Shown here: one piece after another, positions 8,400 to 17,221 of the stretch | How the letters are laid out: each line of letters opens with the position of its first letter | Position numbering within the stretch: the stretch's first letter is position 1 | NCBI GenBank assembly: GCA_027494055.1 | Contig: JAOSJO010000012.1 | Coordinates: forward strand, 1-64,000 | Length of the DNA: 64,000 nucleotides | Direction of reading: 5' to 3' | Source of the DNA: Anaerolineae bacterium | Lineage (GTDB): Bacteria > Chloroflexota > Anaerolineae > Aggregatilineales > JAFGMM01 | Position numbers and translations under genes: made by a program | The notes under the pieces: generated by a model | What the model was told of the DNA's origin: nothing | The model's input: only the letters and a program-made list of their open reading frames with translations | Database searches by the model: none

Positions 8400-9480
8400 A
8401 TGCAAGCAACGATTACCACCACTCCCCGGCGACGGCATTGGCCCGGAGGTTGTGGCGCAGGCCGTGCGGTGCCTTGAGGCGGTCGGCGCGGCGTTCGGGC
8501 ACACCTTCACGTTCCAGGAGGCCATGATCGGTGGCTGCGCCATCGACGCGACCGGGAACCCCCTCCCCGACGCGACAATCCAGGCGTGCGCCGCCGCCGA
8601 CGCGGTGTTGCTCGGCGCGGTGGGCGGCCCGAAGTGGTCAGACCCGACCGCGCCGGTCCGCCCGGAGCAGGGGCTGCTGAAGCTGCGCGGGCGCTTCGGG
8701 CTGTTCGCCAACCTGCGCCCGGTCAGGGCGTGGCCGGCGCTCGCGCGGTACGCGCCGCTCCGCGCCGACCTGCTGGAGGGCGTGGACATCCTCTTCGTGC
8801 GCGAGCTGACCGGCGGCATCTACTTCGGCCCGCGCGAGGAGCAGGGCGAGGGCGACCGCGCCTACGACACGATGCTCTACACCGTGCCCGAAGTCGAGCG
8901 CGTGGCGCGCGTGGCGTTCGCAGCGGCGCGCAACCGCCGGCACCGCGTCACGTCGGTGGACAAGGCCAACGTGCTGGCCGCGATGCGCCTCTGGCGGCGC
9001 ACCGTGACCCAGGTCGGCGCAGACTACCCGGACGTGGCGCTGGAGCACGCGCTGGTCGACTCGTTCACGATGAACGTGTTGCGCTGGCCGTCGTACTTCG
9101 ATGTGGTGCTGGCGGGGAACATGTTCGGCGACATCATCACCGACGAGGCGTCGGTGCTCGCCGGCTCGCTGGGGATGCTGCCTTCCGCCAGCCTGGGCGC
9201 GGGGACGTTCGGCGTGTACGAGCCGATCCACGGCTCCGCGCCGGACATCGCCGGGAAGGGCGTCGCCAACCCGGTCGGCACCATCCTCAGCGCGGCAATG
9301 CTGCTCCGCCACAGCCTGGGGCTTGAGCAGGAAGCGGCGGCGCTGGAGGCGGCGGTCGAGGCCGCGCTTGCGCAGGGCGCGCGCACCGCCGACATCGGCG
9401 AGCCAGGCGCCGAGGCGCTGAGCACGGGCGCGTTTACCGAGGTGGTGCTGAGCTGCCTGGTCGAGGCCGCGAAACCATAG
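8400..9480 (+). CDS. leuB: 3-isopropylmalate dehydrogenase
   Basis: Oxidatively decarboxylates 3-isopropylmalate (and the citramalate-derived analogue) with NAD. Motifs include [11 protein letters not shown] at the N-terminus, [18 protein letters not shown], the Lys/Asp pair in SVDKANVL, and the NAD-site [10 protein letters not shown] near the C-terminus. The ATG at 8400 is preceded by CTTGAGGA; one extra base near 8422 shifts the frame between MQATITT and LPGDG. With that corrected the protein is about 359 residues, normal for LeuB. It completes the leu operon but is separated from cimA by the restriction-modification island. Confidence 0.93.
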
Positions 9481-9503
9481 CCGGCGCGCCCGGCAGAACG
9501 AGG

Positions 9504-9528
9504 AGGGGCGATCCGGTGGGTCGCCCCT
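9504..9528. terminator. Bidirectional hairpin between convergent leuB and MFS genes
   Basis: Perfect 8-bp stem (AGGGGCGA / TCGCCCCT) with a 9-base loop between the ends of two converging genes. No long U-tract. Position makes a shared terminator likely. Confidence 0.6.
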
Positions 9529-9539
9529 GCTTGCATCGT

Positions 9540-10902
9540 TCAGGCTTGCTCCAACTGGAGGGTCGCCGCCTCGCTGGCGGCGTCATGGTCCGGCAAGTCT
9601 GTTTCTATGTGGCGCACCGCCGGGAACAGGTATCCGCTCAGGCTGACGGTCAGGCCGATGATGGACGTGCACACGAACATCATCCCCATGCCCGCGCCCG
9701 GCCCCTCACCGACCAACCCACCAAGCGCGCCCACGAGCGCGCCGCCCGGCGCAAAGGCCGGCTCGAACACGCGATCCGCCAGCGGGCCGGCCAGCAGGTA
9801 GCCGACCGGCATCATCGCCGTCTGCAGCATGCCCTTGATGGCAAACACCCGCCCCTGCACGTCCGGCGGGACCTTACTCTGCCAGATGGCGCGGTCGGAT
9901 GTGACGATAAACGGAATGAAGAACTCGGCGATAAACCCGGCGCTTGCCCAGGACAGCGTGCTGCGCCCCACACCGAGGAGGAAATCGCCGAGAATGAACG
10001 ACAGCGCCGCGCCGAGCAGGACGCCGTGAATGCGGCGCTTGGGACCGCCCCACGCGCTCACCAGCACGCCGCCGAGCACGCCCGCCAGGCCCATCGCCGA
10101 CTGCACACTCGCCAATGCCAGCGCATCACCGGCCGTGCGCGCCAGAATCATGGCGGGCAGCACGCCGAAGTATGTCAGCGCGGCGGTGAGGTGGATGCCC
10201 ATCATGATGACCAGCAAGTACAGCAGCCCGCGCCGCTGAAACACGTACCGGAAGCCGAAGCTGGCCTCGTCCCAAAACCGCCCTCTGGCAGCCGCGCCCG
10301 CTTCGGAGACCGCCGGCCGGGGGATGCGCGTCACGACCAGGGTAGAGGCGGCGACCAGAAACGTCACGATGTCGATCAGGAGCACGCTCGTCAGCCCGGC
10401 ATGGCGCAACAGCAGGCCCGCAAGGGCCGGCGCGACGATCTGCGAAAACGAATACGCCAGCGAGCGCAGCTCCGTTCGCACGGCCATACTGGCTTTTCGG
10501 CACGAGCGTCGTCGTCGCCGCGTAGTATGCCGGCACCTGGAAGGCCTCGAACGCGCCCGCGAGCGCTTCCAGGATGTACAGGTGCCACACCTGGAGGCCA
10601 CCGCTGAGGTGCAGGCCCAGAACGCCGACCGTCATCAACCCTGCGCCGAGGTCGGTGAAGAGCATCACGCGGCGGCGGTCCCAGTGGTCCACCAGAACGC
10701 CGGCCACCGGGCTGAGCAGCACATACAGGATATAGGAGAAGAACCCCAGGAGCGCGAGCGTCGTCGCCTCGCCCGTCCGCTCGTAGGCCCACGTGAGCAG
10801 CGCGAAGCGCGTCATCGCCGTGCCGGTCAACGAGGCGAGCTGTCCTGACCAGATCACCCAAAACGTCTGCATCTCTCTAAAACCCGAGATTGCACGCAAC
10901 AT
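9540..10902 (-). CDS. MFS transporter (EntS/drug-efflux-like)
   Basis: A membrane transporter of about 450 residues with repeated hydrophobic helices and the MFS loop signature DHWDRRRVM after the second helix. It resembles the MFS_3/EntS type of exporter; the substrate cannot be told from sequence. The N-terminal half reads from ATG 10902 (preceded by GGAGGAGAC), and the C-terminal half lies in another frame, with a single-base slip near 10470. It stands alone, between the aroQ terminator and leuB, with no obvious functional partner. Confidence 0.8.
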
Positions 10903-10928
10903 AGTGGTCTCCTCCCAAGCACCGCAAC

Positions 10929-10957
10929 AAAAAAGCGGGCGCTCTGCTGCGCCCGCT
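10929..10957 (-). terminator. Intrinsic terminator (minus strand)
   Basis: On the minus strand a 9-bp perfect stem AGCGGGCGC / GCGCCCGCT with a 6-base loop is followed by TTTTTT. It lies between aroQ upstream and the MFS gene downstream, so it should end the aroQ transcript. Between it and the aroQ stop (10958-11127) I see no convincing gene. Confidence 0.85.
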
Positions 10958-11127
10958 GCCTGTGCCGCGAATGTGGTAATATAATTCTTAATATCCTACA
11001 GGCGCATTCCTCCAGGACTGCGCCGGGGCGGCTCCGTTAATATACACTACACGAAACCTGACGCACGGTATGTACATCACTGGCACCTCAAACCACGGTG
11101 CGATTATATTGTCTCCGGCAACCGTAG

Positions 11128-11616
11128 TCAATTTCTGAGGCGCGTCTGCAGGCCGGGCGTCACCCGCCCAGCTTCGCGCGCATCGAGCGTGTAGATCAGG
11201 CCGTCGAAGCCCAGGATGTAGCTCTGCCAGCCAAAGCCCATCACGACGCCAGGGCACACGGCTGACATGAAAGAGTGGTGCCGAAACAGTTCGCGCGCGT
11301 GAACGTTGGAGAGGTGTACTTCCACGACGGGTATCTTGATCGCGCTGATGGCGTCGCGGAGGGCGACGCTGGTGTGCGTGTACGCGCCGAAGTTCGCCAC
11401 CACGCCGTCGGCCCAGGTGCGCGCGTCGTGCAGCGCATCGACCAGCGCGCCCTCGCTGTTGGACTGGAAGAAGCGCACGTCGGCGCTGGCTTCGCGCGCG
11501 CGCGTCTCGATGCGCCGGTTGATCTCGTCGAGTGTGAGCGCGCCGTACACCTCCGGCTCGCGCTCGCCGAGCAGGTTGAGGTTTGGGCCGTGCAGCACCA
11601 AAATTTGATAGGGCAT
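11128..11616 (-). CDS. aroQ: 3-dehydroquinate dehydratase, type II
   Basis: Third step of the shikimate pathway, dehydrating 3-dehydroquinate. At 162 residues it has the size of type II enzymes. Visible are LHGPNLNLLGEREPEVYG with the catalytic Tyr, FFQSNSEGALVD, NFGAYTHTSVALRDA, and VEVHLSNVHARE with the catalytic His. ATG 11616 is preceded by AAGGAGAAA. The gene diverges from the aromatic operon on the other strand, which lacks its own aroD/aroQ, so together they give a complete shikimate pathway. Confidence 0.95.
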   Translation of the reverse strand: MPYQILVLHGPNLNLLGEREPEVYGALTLDEINRRIETRAREASADVRFFQSNSEGALVDALHDARTWADGVVANFGAYTHTSVALRDAISAIKIPVVEVHLSNVHARELFRHHSFMSAVCPGVVMGFGWQSYILGFDGLIYTLDAREAGRVTPGLQTRLRN

Positions 11617-11628
11617 GTCAGTTTCTCC

Positions 11629-11657
11629 TTGACAGCGGTGGGCAAGCCGGGTATGCT
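11629..11657 (+). promoter_or_regulatory. Promoter of the aromatic amino-acid operon
   Basis: TTGACA (11629-11634) and TATGCT (11652-11657) with a 17-base spacer. The predicted start near 11664 gives a leader of about 170 bases before the aroH-tyrA ATG. It overlaps the aroQ ribosome site on the other strand. Confidence 0.65.
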
Positions 11658-11700
11658 TGTGCGCATTCTGAAAGTGCGGGTGACGCAAATGTCCGCTTCA

Positions 11701-11754
11701 ATGCGCTTTGGCTACAGCTACTATTTTACCAGCAGATTGCCACTGAGGCGTTGA
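11701..11754 (+). CDS. Phe/Tyr leader peptide of the aromatic operon attenuator (17 aa)
   Basis: The ORF encodes MRFGYSYYFTSRLPLRR and ends at TGA 11752-11754. Five of its first nine residues are Phe or Tyr (F3, Y5, Y7, Y8, F9), the end products of the operon that follows. An in-frame ATG at 11689 could extend it by four residues. No strong Shine-Dalgarno is visible. Immediately downstream lies a mutually exclusive antiterminator/terminator pair. By analogy with the pheA and trp leaders, ribosomes stalling on Phe/Tyr codons when charged tRNA is scarce would allow read-through. Recognised from arrangement rather than homology. Confidence 0.75.
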   Translation: MRFGYSYYFTSRLPLRR

Positions 11755-11808
11755 AGCTTTACGTCTGTATCCAGACGGCGCGAGGATCAACGCCTCGCGC
11801 CTTTTTTA
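11745..11808 (+). promoter_or_regulatory. Transcription attenuator of the aromatic operon
   Basis: Three structures overlap. GAGGCGTTGA (11745-11754), the last ten bases of the leader ORF, is exactly complementary to TCAACGCCTC (11787-11796): the antiterminator. GGCGCGAGG (11777-11785) pairs perfectly with CCTCGCGCC (11793-11801), followed by TTTTTT: the terminator. CGTCTG/CAGACG (11762-11777) forms a small intervening hairpin, a possible pause site. Antiterminator and terminator share 11793-11796 and cannot coexist. A ribosome at the leader stop codon would cover the first antiterminator strand and permit termination; one stalled on the Tyr/Phe codons would leave it free. Confidence 0.8.
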
Positions 11809-11833
11809 TTCGGGTGCAAGAGAGCCAATCGCC

Positions 11834-13081
11834 ATGAACAACGCGATCACGTGCCGGGGGGTGCGCGGCGCAACCACCACCACAGACGACTCGGCGGAAG
11901 CCATCATCGGGGCCACGCGCGAGCTGCTTGCCGCGCTCGTCGAAGCCAACCACATCGCGCCGGAGGAGGTCGCCAGCGTGATCTTCAGCGCCTCGCCCGA
12001 CCTGACGGCGGCGTATCCGGCGGTGGCCGCGCGCGAGATGGGCTGGACTAACGTGCCGCTGCTGTGCATGCAGGAGATGGACGTGAGCGGCGCGCTGCGG
12101 CGCGCGGTGCGCGTGCTGATCCACTGGAACACCGCCAGCCAGCCGCACGAGATCCGGCACATCTACCTGCACGGCGCGACAAGCCTGCGCCCCGACGTGG
12201 TGGCGCGCGGCGCAGAACTCACCGACCAGCGCGTGACGGTGGTCGGCCTGGGGCTGATCGGCGGGAGCCTGGCGACGGCGCTGCACGGGCAGGCCGCACG
12301 GGTGACCGGCGTGGACCCTGATCCGCGCGCCGTCGAGATGGCGGTCGAGCGCGGCATCGTCGATGGCGCGACGACCGACCTGGAGGCCGGCGTGCGCGAC
12401 GCCAGCATCGTCGTCCTGGCCGCGCCCGTGCGCGCCATCATCGGCCTGATCGAGACGGTCGGGCCGCTGCTGCCGGAGGGCTGCCTGCTCGTCGATGTGG
12501 GCAGCAGTAAGAGCGCCATCTGCGCGGCGATGCGCAACCTGCCCGGACACGTCATGGCGGTCGGCGGGCATCCCATGGCCGGCAAAGAGACGCCTGGACT
12601 CAAAGCGGCTGACGGCAACCTGTTTGTCGATCGGCCGTTTGTTTTGTGCCCGGTCCGGCACGGCATCCCCGACCTGGCCGAGGCGCTGGTCCGGGCGGTG
12701 GGCGCGTTCCCCGTGCCGCTGGACGCCGCGCGCCACGACCGGCTCACGGCGGCGATCAGCCATGTGCCCTACATGCTGAGCGTGTCGCTGGTGCGGATGG
12801 TGGCGCAGGTCGGCCTCACCGACCCCTGGGTGTGGACGCTGGCCGCCTCCGGCTTCGGCGACACGAGCCGGGTCGCGGCGAGCGACGTGACCATGATGCA
12901 GGACACGCTCGAAACCAACCGGCGCGCAGTGCTGGAGCTGGCGCGTCAGGTGCGCGGCGCGCTGGATGAACTGATCGATGCGCTGGAGCAGAACGAGACG
13001 GCAGTGCTGAGCGCGCATCTGACCGAGGCGCGGCTGGCGCGGCTGGCCTGGATCGGCGACCGGAAGGGAGGACTGACATGA
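11834..13081 (+). CDS. AroH-type chorismate mutase fused to prephenate dehydrogenase
   Basis: A 415-residue two-domain protein. Residues 1-122 are an AroH-class chorismate mutase (CRGVRGATTTTDDS at the start, RHIYLHGATSLRPD at the end), turning chorismate into prephenate. Residues ~135-415 are TyrA: Rossmann motif VTVVGLGLIGGS, GGHPMAGKE with the catalytic His region, and a helical dimer domain. Product: 4-hydroxyphenylpyruvate for tyrosine. TyrA is usually fused to the all-helical AroQ-type mutase, so the AroH partner is unusual. Nothing at the junction suggests a lost stop codon. First gene of the attenuator-controlled operon. Confidence 0.9.
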   Translation: MNNAITCRGVRGATTTTDDSAEAIIGATRELLAALVEANHIAPEEVASVIFSASPDLTAAYPAVAAREMGWTNVPLLCMQEMDVSGALRRAVRVLIHWNTASQPHEIRHIYLHGATSLRPDVVARGAELTDQRVTVVGLGLIGGSLATALHGQAARVTGVDPDPRAVEMAVERGIVDGATTDLEAGVRDASIVVLAAPVRAIIGLIETVGPLLPEGCLLVDVGSSKSAICAAMRNLPGHVMAVGGHPMAGKETPGLKAADGNLFVDRPFVLCPVRHGIPDLAEALVRAVGAFPVPLDAARHDRLTAAISHVPYMLSVSLVRMVAQVGLTDPWVWTLAASGFGDTSRVAASDVTMMQDTLETNRRAVLELARQVRGALDELIDALEQNETAVLSAHLTEARLARLAWIGDRKGGLT

Positions 13082-13116
13082 CGGCGGTATGGGATTATGG
13101 CGGTGAACTTAAGCCT

Positions 13117-13140
13117 GACAGTGGGCTGAAGCCCACTGTC
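13117..13140. repeat. REP-like palindrome between tyrA and aroA
   Basis: Perfect 11-bp arms GACAGTGGGCT / AGCCCACTGTC around GA. The centre GGGCTGAAGCCC matches other palindromes in the window (33772, 43833, 57531). It lies in the 88-bp tyrA-aroA gap. Confidence 0.7.
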
Positions 13141-13169
13141 CCAGGTGCGCTATCTGGAGTGCAGCCGAC

Positions 13170-14467
13170 ATGACGGCGTTGCGGGTTCGCGGCGGCAATC
13201 CCCTGCGCGGCTTGACGCGCGTGCCGGGCGACAAGTCGATCTCGCACCGCGCGGTCATGCTCGGCGCGCTCGCCGGTGGCGTGACGCGCGTGCGCGGCTG
13301 GCTGGAGGGCGGCGATACGCGCGCGACGCTGGGCATTGTGCGCGCGCTCGGCGTCGAAGTGACGCGCGACGGCGATGAAATGGCGGTTCACGGCGGGCGC
13401 TTGCGCGCGCCGGCCGGCTCGCTCGACTGTGTGAACTCCGGCACGTCGATGCGGCTGCTGGCGGGCGTCCTCGCCGGCCAGCCGTTCGCGAGCACGCTCG
13501 ATGGGAGCGACCAGCTCCGCAAGCGCCCGATGCGCCGCGTCGTCGAGCCGCTGCGCATGATGGGCGCGGACATCGCCGACAGCGACGGGCGCGCCCCGCT
13601 GCGCATCAGGCCGGCGGCGCTGCACGGCATCCGGTACGCAATGCCGGTCGCGAGCGCCCAGGTGAAGAGCGCGGCGCTGCTCGCCGGCCTGTGGGCCGAA
13701 GGTGAGACGGTCGTGGTCCAGCCGGGGCCGGCGCGCGACCACACCGAGATCATGTTGCGCGCGATGGGCGCGGACCTCACGATGGAGGGCGACACCGTGC
13801 GCCTGAAGCCAGGGGGCGGCTCGCGCCGCTCGACCTGGACGTGCCTGGCGACTTCTCGTCGGCGGCGTTCCTCATCGTGGCCGGCCTGCTCGCGCCCGGC
13901 TCCGATGTCGCCATCGAGGGCGTGAACCTGAACCCGACGCGCACCGGCCTGCTCGACGCGCTGTGGCAGATGGGCGCGGAGGTGCGCATCGAGAGCCAGG
14001 CCGAGGCCGGCGGCGAAGCCTGCGGGACGCTGCGCGTGCGCTCCAGTGGGCTGGTGGGCGCGGTGGTCGGCGGCGCGGAGGGCGTCGTCGAACCGGTGCG
14101 GCTGATCGATGAGTTCCCGGTGCTCGCCGTGGCGGCGACCCAGGCCGGCGGCGTGACCGAGGTCCGCGACGCGGCGGAGCTGCGCGTCAAAGAGGTGGAC
14201 CGGATCGCGGCGCTGCCGGGCGAGCTGCGCAAGCTCGGCGCGGAAGTTGAGGAGCGCCCGGACGGGTTCGCCATCGAAGGGCCGTGCCGCCTGCGCGGCG
14301 CGGCAGTGGACGCGCACGGCGATCACCGCCTGGCGATGAGCCTGGTCGTCGCCGGCCTGGTCGCCGAGGGCGAGACCGTGGTGCACGGCGCGGAGTGCAT
14401 CGCCGACAGCTTCCCCGGCTTCGTCGAACGATTGGTCGCGTTGGGCGCGGATGTAGAGGAAAGGTAG
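13170..14467 (+). CDS. aroA: 3-phosphoshikimate 1-carboxyvinyltransferase (EPSP synthase)
   Basis: Transfers the enolpyruvyl group of PEP to shikimate-3-phosphate. Signature VPGDKSISHRAVMLGALA near residue 20, CVNSGTSMRLLAG near 90, the PEP-binding run LDGSDQLRKRPMRRV near 110, and C-terminal RVKEVDRI and AHGDHRLAMS. The frame changes once, near 13812 in a GGGGG run, after which LDLDVPGDFSSAAF continues the family. Corrected length is about 432 residues. No Cys- or Ala-substituted glyphosate-tolerant signature was evaluated. Second gene of the aromatic operon; its ATG overlaps the end of a short ORF made largely of a REP-like palindrome. Confidence 0.93.
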
Positions 14468-14468
14468 A

Positions 14469-14531
14469 CCACAGAGACACAGAGGACACAGAGGTTCAAA
14501 CGATTTCTCTGTGATCTCCCTGTCTCTGTGG
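14469..14531. repeat. Long intergenic inverted repeat, CACAGAG type
   Basis: CCACAGAGACA (14469-14479) is exactly complementary to TGTCTCTGTGG (14521-14531). The inner parts of both arms reiterate ACACAGAGG-like and CTCTGTG-like words. It fills the aroA-aroE gap. One of five such elements in the window. Confidence 0.75.
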
Positions 14532-14539
14532 CGCAAAAC

Positions 14540-15416
14540 ATGGACGGGATCAACGGCGGGACGCAACTCGTGGGCGTGATGGGGTGGCCGGTGGCGCACA
14601 GCCTCTCTCCGGCGATGCACAACGCGGCGTTTGCGGCGCTGGGCCTCAACTGGCGCTACGTGCCGCTGCCCGTGCATCCCGACCATGTAGGCGACGCGGT
14701 GCGCGGCCTCCGCGCGCTGGGCTTCGCCGGCTGCAACGTCACCGTGCCGCACAAGCAGGCCGTGATGCCGCACCTGAGCGGCCTCTCCGACGAGGCGGCG
14801 GCGCTCGGCGCGGTGAACACGCTCGTGCGCGACGGCGACGCCTGGCGGGGCGAAAACACCGACGCGCGCGGCTTTCTCGATGACCTCGCCGCGCACGGCG
14901 TGGACGTGGCCGGGGGGTTGTGCGTCGTGCTGGGCGCGGGCGGGTCGGCGCGGGCGGTGGCCTGGGGACTGCTCAAGGCGCGGCGCGCGCGTGAGGGTCT
15001 TCAACCGCGCGCACGCCCGCGCTGTCGCCCTGGCCGATAGCCTCCGCGCGCGGCTGCGCGACGCGCCCCTGTCGGCGCACCCGCTGGACGAACTGCGCAG
15101 CCAGCTCGACAGCGACAACGTGGGGTTGATCGTCAACGCGACGCCGGTGGGGATGTGGCCGCACGTGGACGAGTCGCCCTGGCCGGCGGACGCGCCGATC
15201 CCGCCGGCGGCGACAGTGTACGACCTGGTGTACCGCCCGGCGCGGACCCGGCTCCTGCAAGACGCCGAGGCCGCTGGCGCGCGCGCCATCGGCGGGATTG
15301 GGATGCTGGTGCGGCAGGGCGTGGCCTCGTTCGCCATGTGGACCGGCCACGCGCCGCCAGTTGACGTGATGATGGAACAGCTAACACGAAAGCACGAGAG
15401 CGCAGGGACGCGATAA
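14540..15416 (+). CDS. aroE: Shikimate dehydrogenase (NADP+)
   Basis: Reduces 3-dehydroshikimate to shikimate. Substrate-site SLSPAMHNAAF, NVTVPHKQ with the catalytic Lys, GENTDARGF with the catalytic Asp, nucleotide-binding VVLGAGGSARAV, and NATPVGM are all present. One single-base slip near 14985 in a GCGCGCG run separates the N- and C-terminal halves. ATG 14540 is chosen because the upstream in-frame GTG sits inside an inverted repeat. The last ~11 codons (LTRKHESAGTR) come from a second inverted repeat, so the natural C-terminus has been extended into repeat DNA or the stop is displaced by another indel. Confidence 0.92.
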
Positions 15417-15453
15417 CACGAATACTGATCTTTCGTGTGTTTCGTGTCTTCGT
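15382..15453. repeat. Long inverted repeat, CACGAAAG type
   Basis: Left arm AACACGAAAGCACGAGAG (from 15384) and right arm, complementary words of TTTCGTGT and TTCGTGTCTTCGTG (15431-15453), form an imperfect hairpin. It overlaps the aroE 3' end and precedes aroC. Confidence 0.65.
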
Positions 15454-15470
15454 GATCGGGGATGAAGGAT

Positions 15471-16693
15471 ATGGGCGGATTGCGTTTTCTCACCGCAGGC
15501 GAGAGCCACGGGCCGGCGCTGACGGCGATCCTGGAGGGATGCCAGCGGGCCTCCCGCTGGCGCCTGACGACCTCAAAGACGACCTGGCGCGGCGGCAGGG
15601 CGGCTACGGGCGCGGCGGGCGCATGTTGATCGAAAAGGACGCGGCGCAGTTGCTTGGCGGCGTGATGGCCGGTCAGACGACCGGCGCGCCGATCAGCATC
15701 CTGATCCACAACCGCGACTGGAAGGCGTGGCGCGACCGCGACATCGACCCGCTCACCGTGCCGCGCCCCGGCCATGCCGACCTGACCGGCGCGATCAAGT
15801 ACGGCTACGCCGATCTGCGGCTCGCACTGGAGCGCGCCAGCGCGCGCGAGACGGCGGCGCGCGTGGCGGTCGGGTCGATCTGCAAGCGGCTGCTGGGCGC
15901 GTTCGGGATTGCGGTCAAAGGCTACGTCGTCGAGATCGGCGGCGTGGCGGCAGACCTCGACGGGATGCCCTACGCGCAGCGCTTCGAGGCGTCAGAGGCG
16001 AGCGACGTGCGCTGCCCCGACCCCGGCGCGAGCGAGGCGATGCGCGCCCGCATCCGGCAGGCGAAGGTGGACCGGGACACGCTCGGCGGCGTGTTCGAGG
16101 TGGTGGCGTTGGGACTGCCGCCGGGGCTTGGCGCGCACGTGCACTACGACCGGCGGCTGAGCGGCCGGCTGATGGGCGCGATGGGCAGCATCCAGGCAAT
16201 CAAGGGCGTGGAGATCGGCCCGGCGTTCGCGAACGCGCGCCGGCCGGGCACGCAGGTGCACGACCCGATTGTGCTCGAAGACGGCGTGTTGCGCCGCGCG
16301 AGCAACCGCGCCGGCGGGCTGGAGGGCGGCATCACCACCGGCGAGCCGCTCGTCGTGCGCGCCGCGATGAAGCCGATCTCCACCACGCTGAACCCGATCG
16401 ACTCCGTTGACCTGGCGACCGGCGCAGTCGCGCCGACGCAGTACGAGCGCAGCGACTTCTGCGCCGTGCCGGCGGCGGCGGTGGTTGGCGAGGCGATGGT
16501 GGCGTTCGTGCTGGCGGACGCGCTGCTGGAGAAGCTCGGCGGCGACTCGCTGGAAGAGATGCGCCCGCGCTTCGAGGCGCTGCGCCGGGGCCGGCTCGAC
16601 GAGCTGGCGATGGACAACGCGCCCTGGCGGTTCGGCATCGAGGCGGACCTGGGCGCACCGCAGGGGCGTAAGGGGAAGCCGAAGAGAACGCCG
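15471..16693 (+). CDS. aroC: Chorismate synthase (in frame with downstream aroK)
   Basis: Makes chorismate from EPSP using reduced FMN. The N-terminus GGLRFLTAGESHGPAL, RPGHADLTGAIKYG with its His, RASARETAARVAVG, SNRAGGLEGGITTGEP and ERSDFCAVPAAAVV are the family signatures. One base is missing near 15538, after which MPAGLPLAPDD continues. The frame runs on into AroK without a stop. A TAA at 16669-16671, right after a GGGG run, would end AroC where the family normally ends if that run were one base longer. The fusion is therefore doubtful. Confidence 0.9.
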
Positions 16694-17221
16694 ATGGCGA
16701 ATAAGGTGAATCTCGTCTTGACTGGCTTCATGGGCACGGGCAAGAGCACGGTAGGGCCGCGCGTGGCGCGGCGGCTGGGGATGCAATTTGTGGACATGGA
16801 CCCGCTCATTGAGGAACGCGCGGGTATGCGCATCGCCGCCATCTTCGAGGCGCAGGGCGAGGCGGCCTTCCGCGCGCTGGAAACTGCGCTCTGCCACGAG
16901 CTGGCGCAGCAGCACGGCATGGTGATCGCGACCGGGGGCGGCGCGCTGCTGAACCCGACCAACCGCGCGCTGCTGGGATCGACCGGCGTGATCGTCTGCT
17001 TGACCGGTGACTTCGAGACGATCATGGCGCGCGTGGGTCCCGCGACCGACCGGCCCCTGCTCGACGCGGACGACCGGGCTGCCCGCGCCCGCGCGCTGCT
17101 GGAGGCGCGCGCGGCGGCCTACGCCGCGCTGCCGCATCACGTCGATACAACCGGCCTGACGCCGGATGAAGTCGCAGACAGGGTGGTGAGGCTATGGCGA
17201 CAACAGACACACGGCGGCTGA
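16694..17221 (+). CDS. aroK: Shikimate kinase
   Basis: Phosphorylates shikimate with ATP. About 175 residues from ATG 16694: Walker A GFMGTGKSTVG at residue 12, the shikimate-site DMDPLIEERAGM with Asp, ATGGGALL, and the lid region with Arg in RPLLD. A GAAGAGA ribosome site sits before the ATG, which supports separate translation even though the chorismate synthase frame reads straight into it. Its end overlaps aroB by 28 bases. Confidence 0.88.
   Translation: MANKVNLVLTGFMGTGKSTVGPRVARRLGMQFVDMDPLIEERAGMRIAAIFEAQGEAAFRALETALCHELAQQHGMVIATGGGALLNPTNRALLGSTGVIVCLTGDFETIMARVGPATDRPLLDADDRAARARALLEARAAAYAALPHHVDTTGLTPDEVADRVVRLWRQQTHGG

Noticed and set aside
10958-11127. Possible small minus-strand ORF between aroQ and its terminator
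   Set aside because: The only open frame starts inside aroQ in another frame and has no ribosome site.
13078-13173. 31-codon ORF overlapping the tyrA stop and aroA start by ATGA on each side
   Set aside because: Most of it is the REP-like palindrome at 13117-13140 and no ribosome site stands out. The neat overlaps are interesting but not enough to call a gene.
13388-15775. 795-residue open frame on the minus strand across aroA, aroE and aroC
   Set aside because: Shadow of high-GC coding on the other strand; composition is Arg/His/Ala-rich without motifs, and conserved enzymes read forward. The same holds for other long antisense frames such as 2983-4647, 17137-19347 and 45688-48468.
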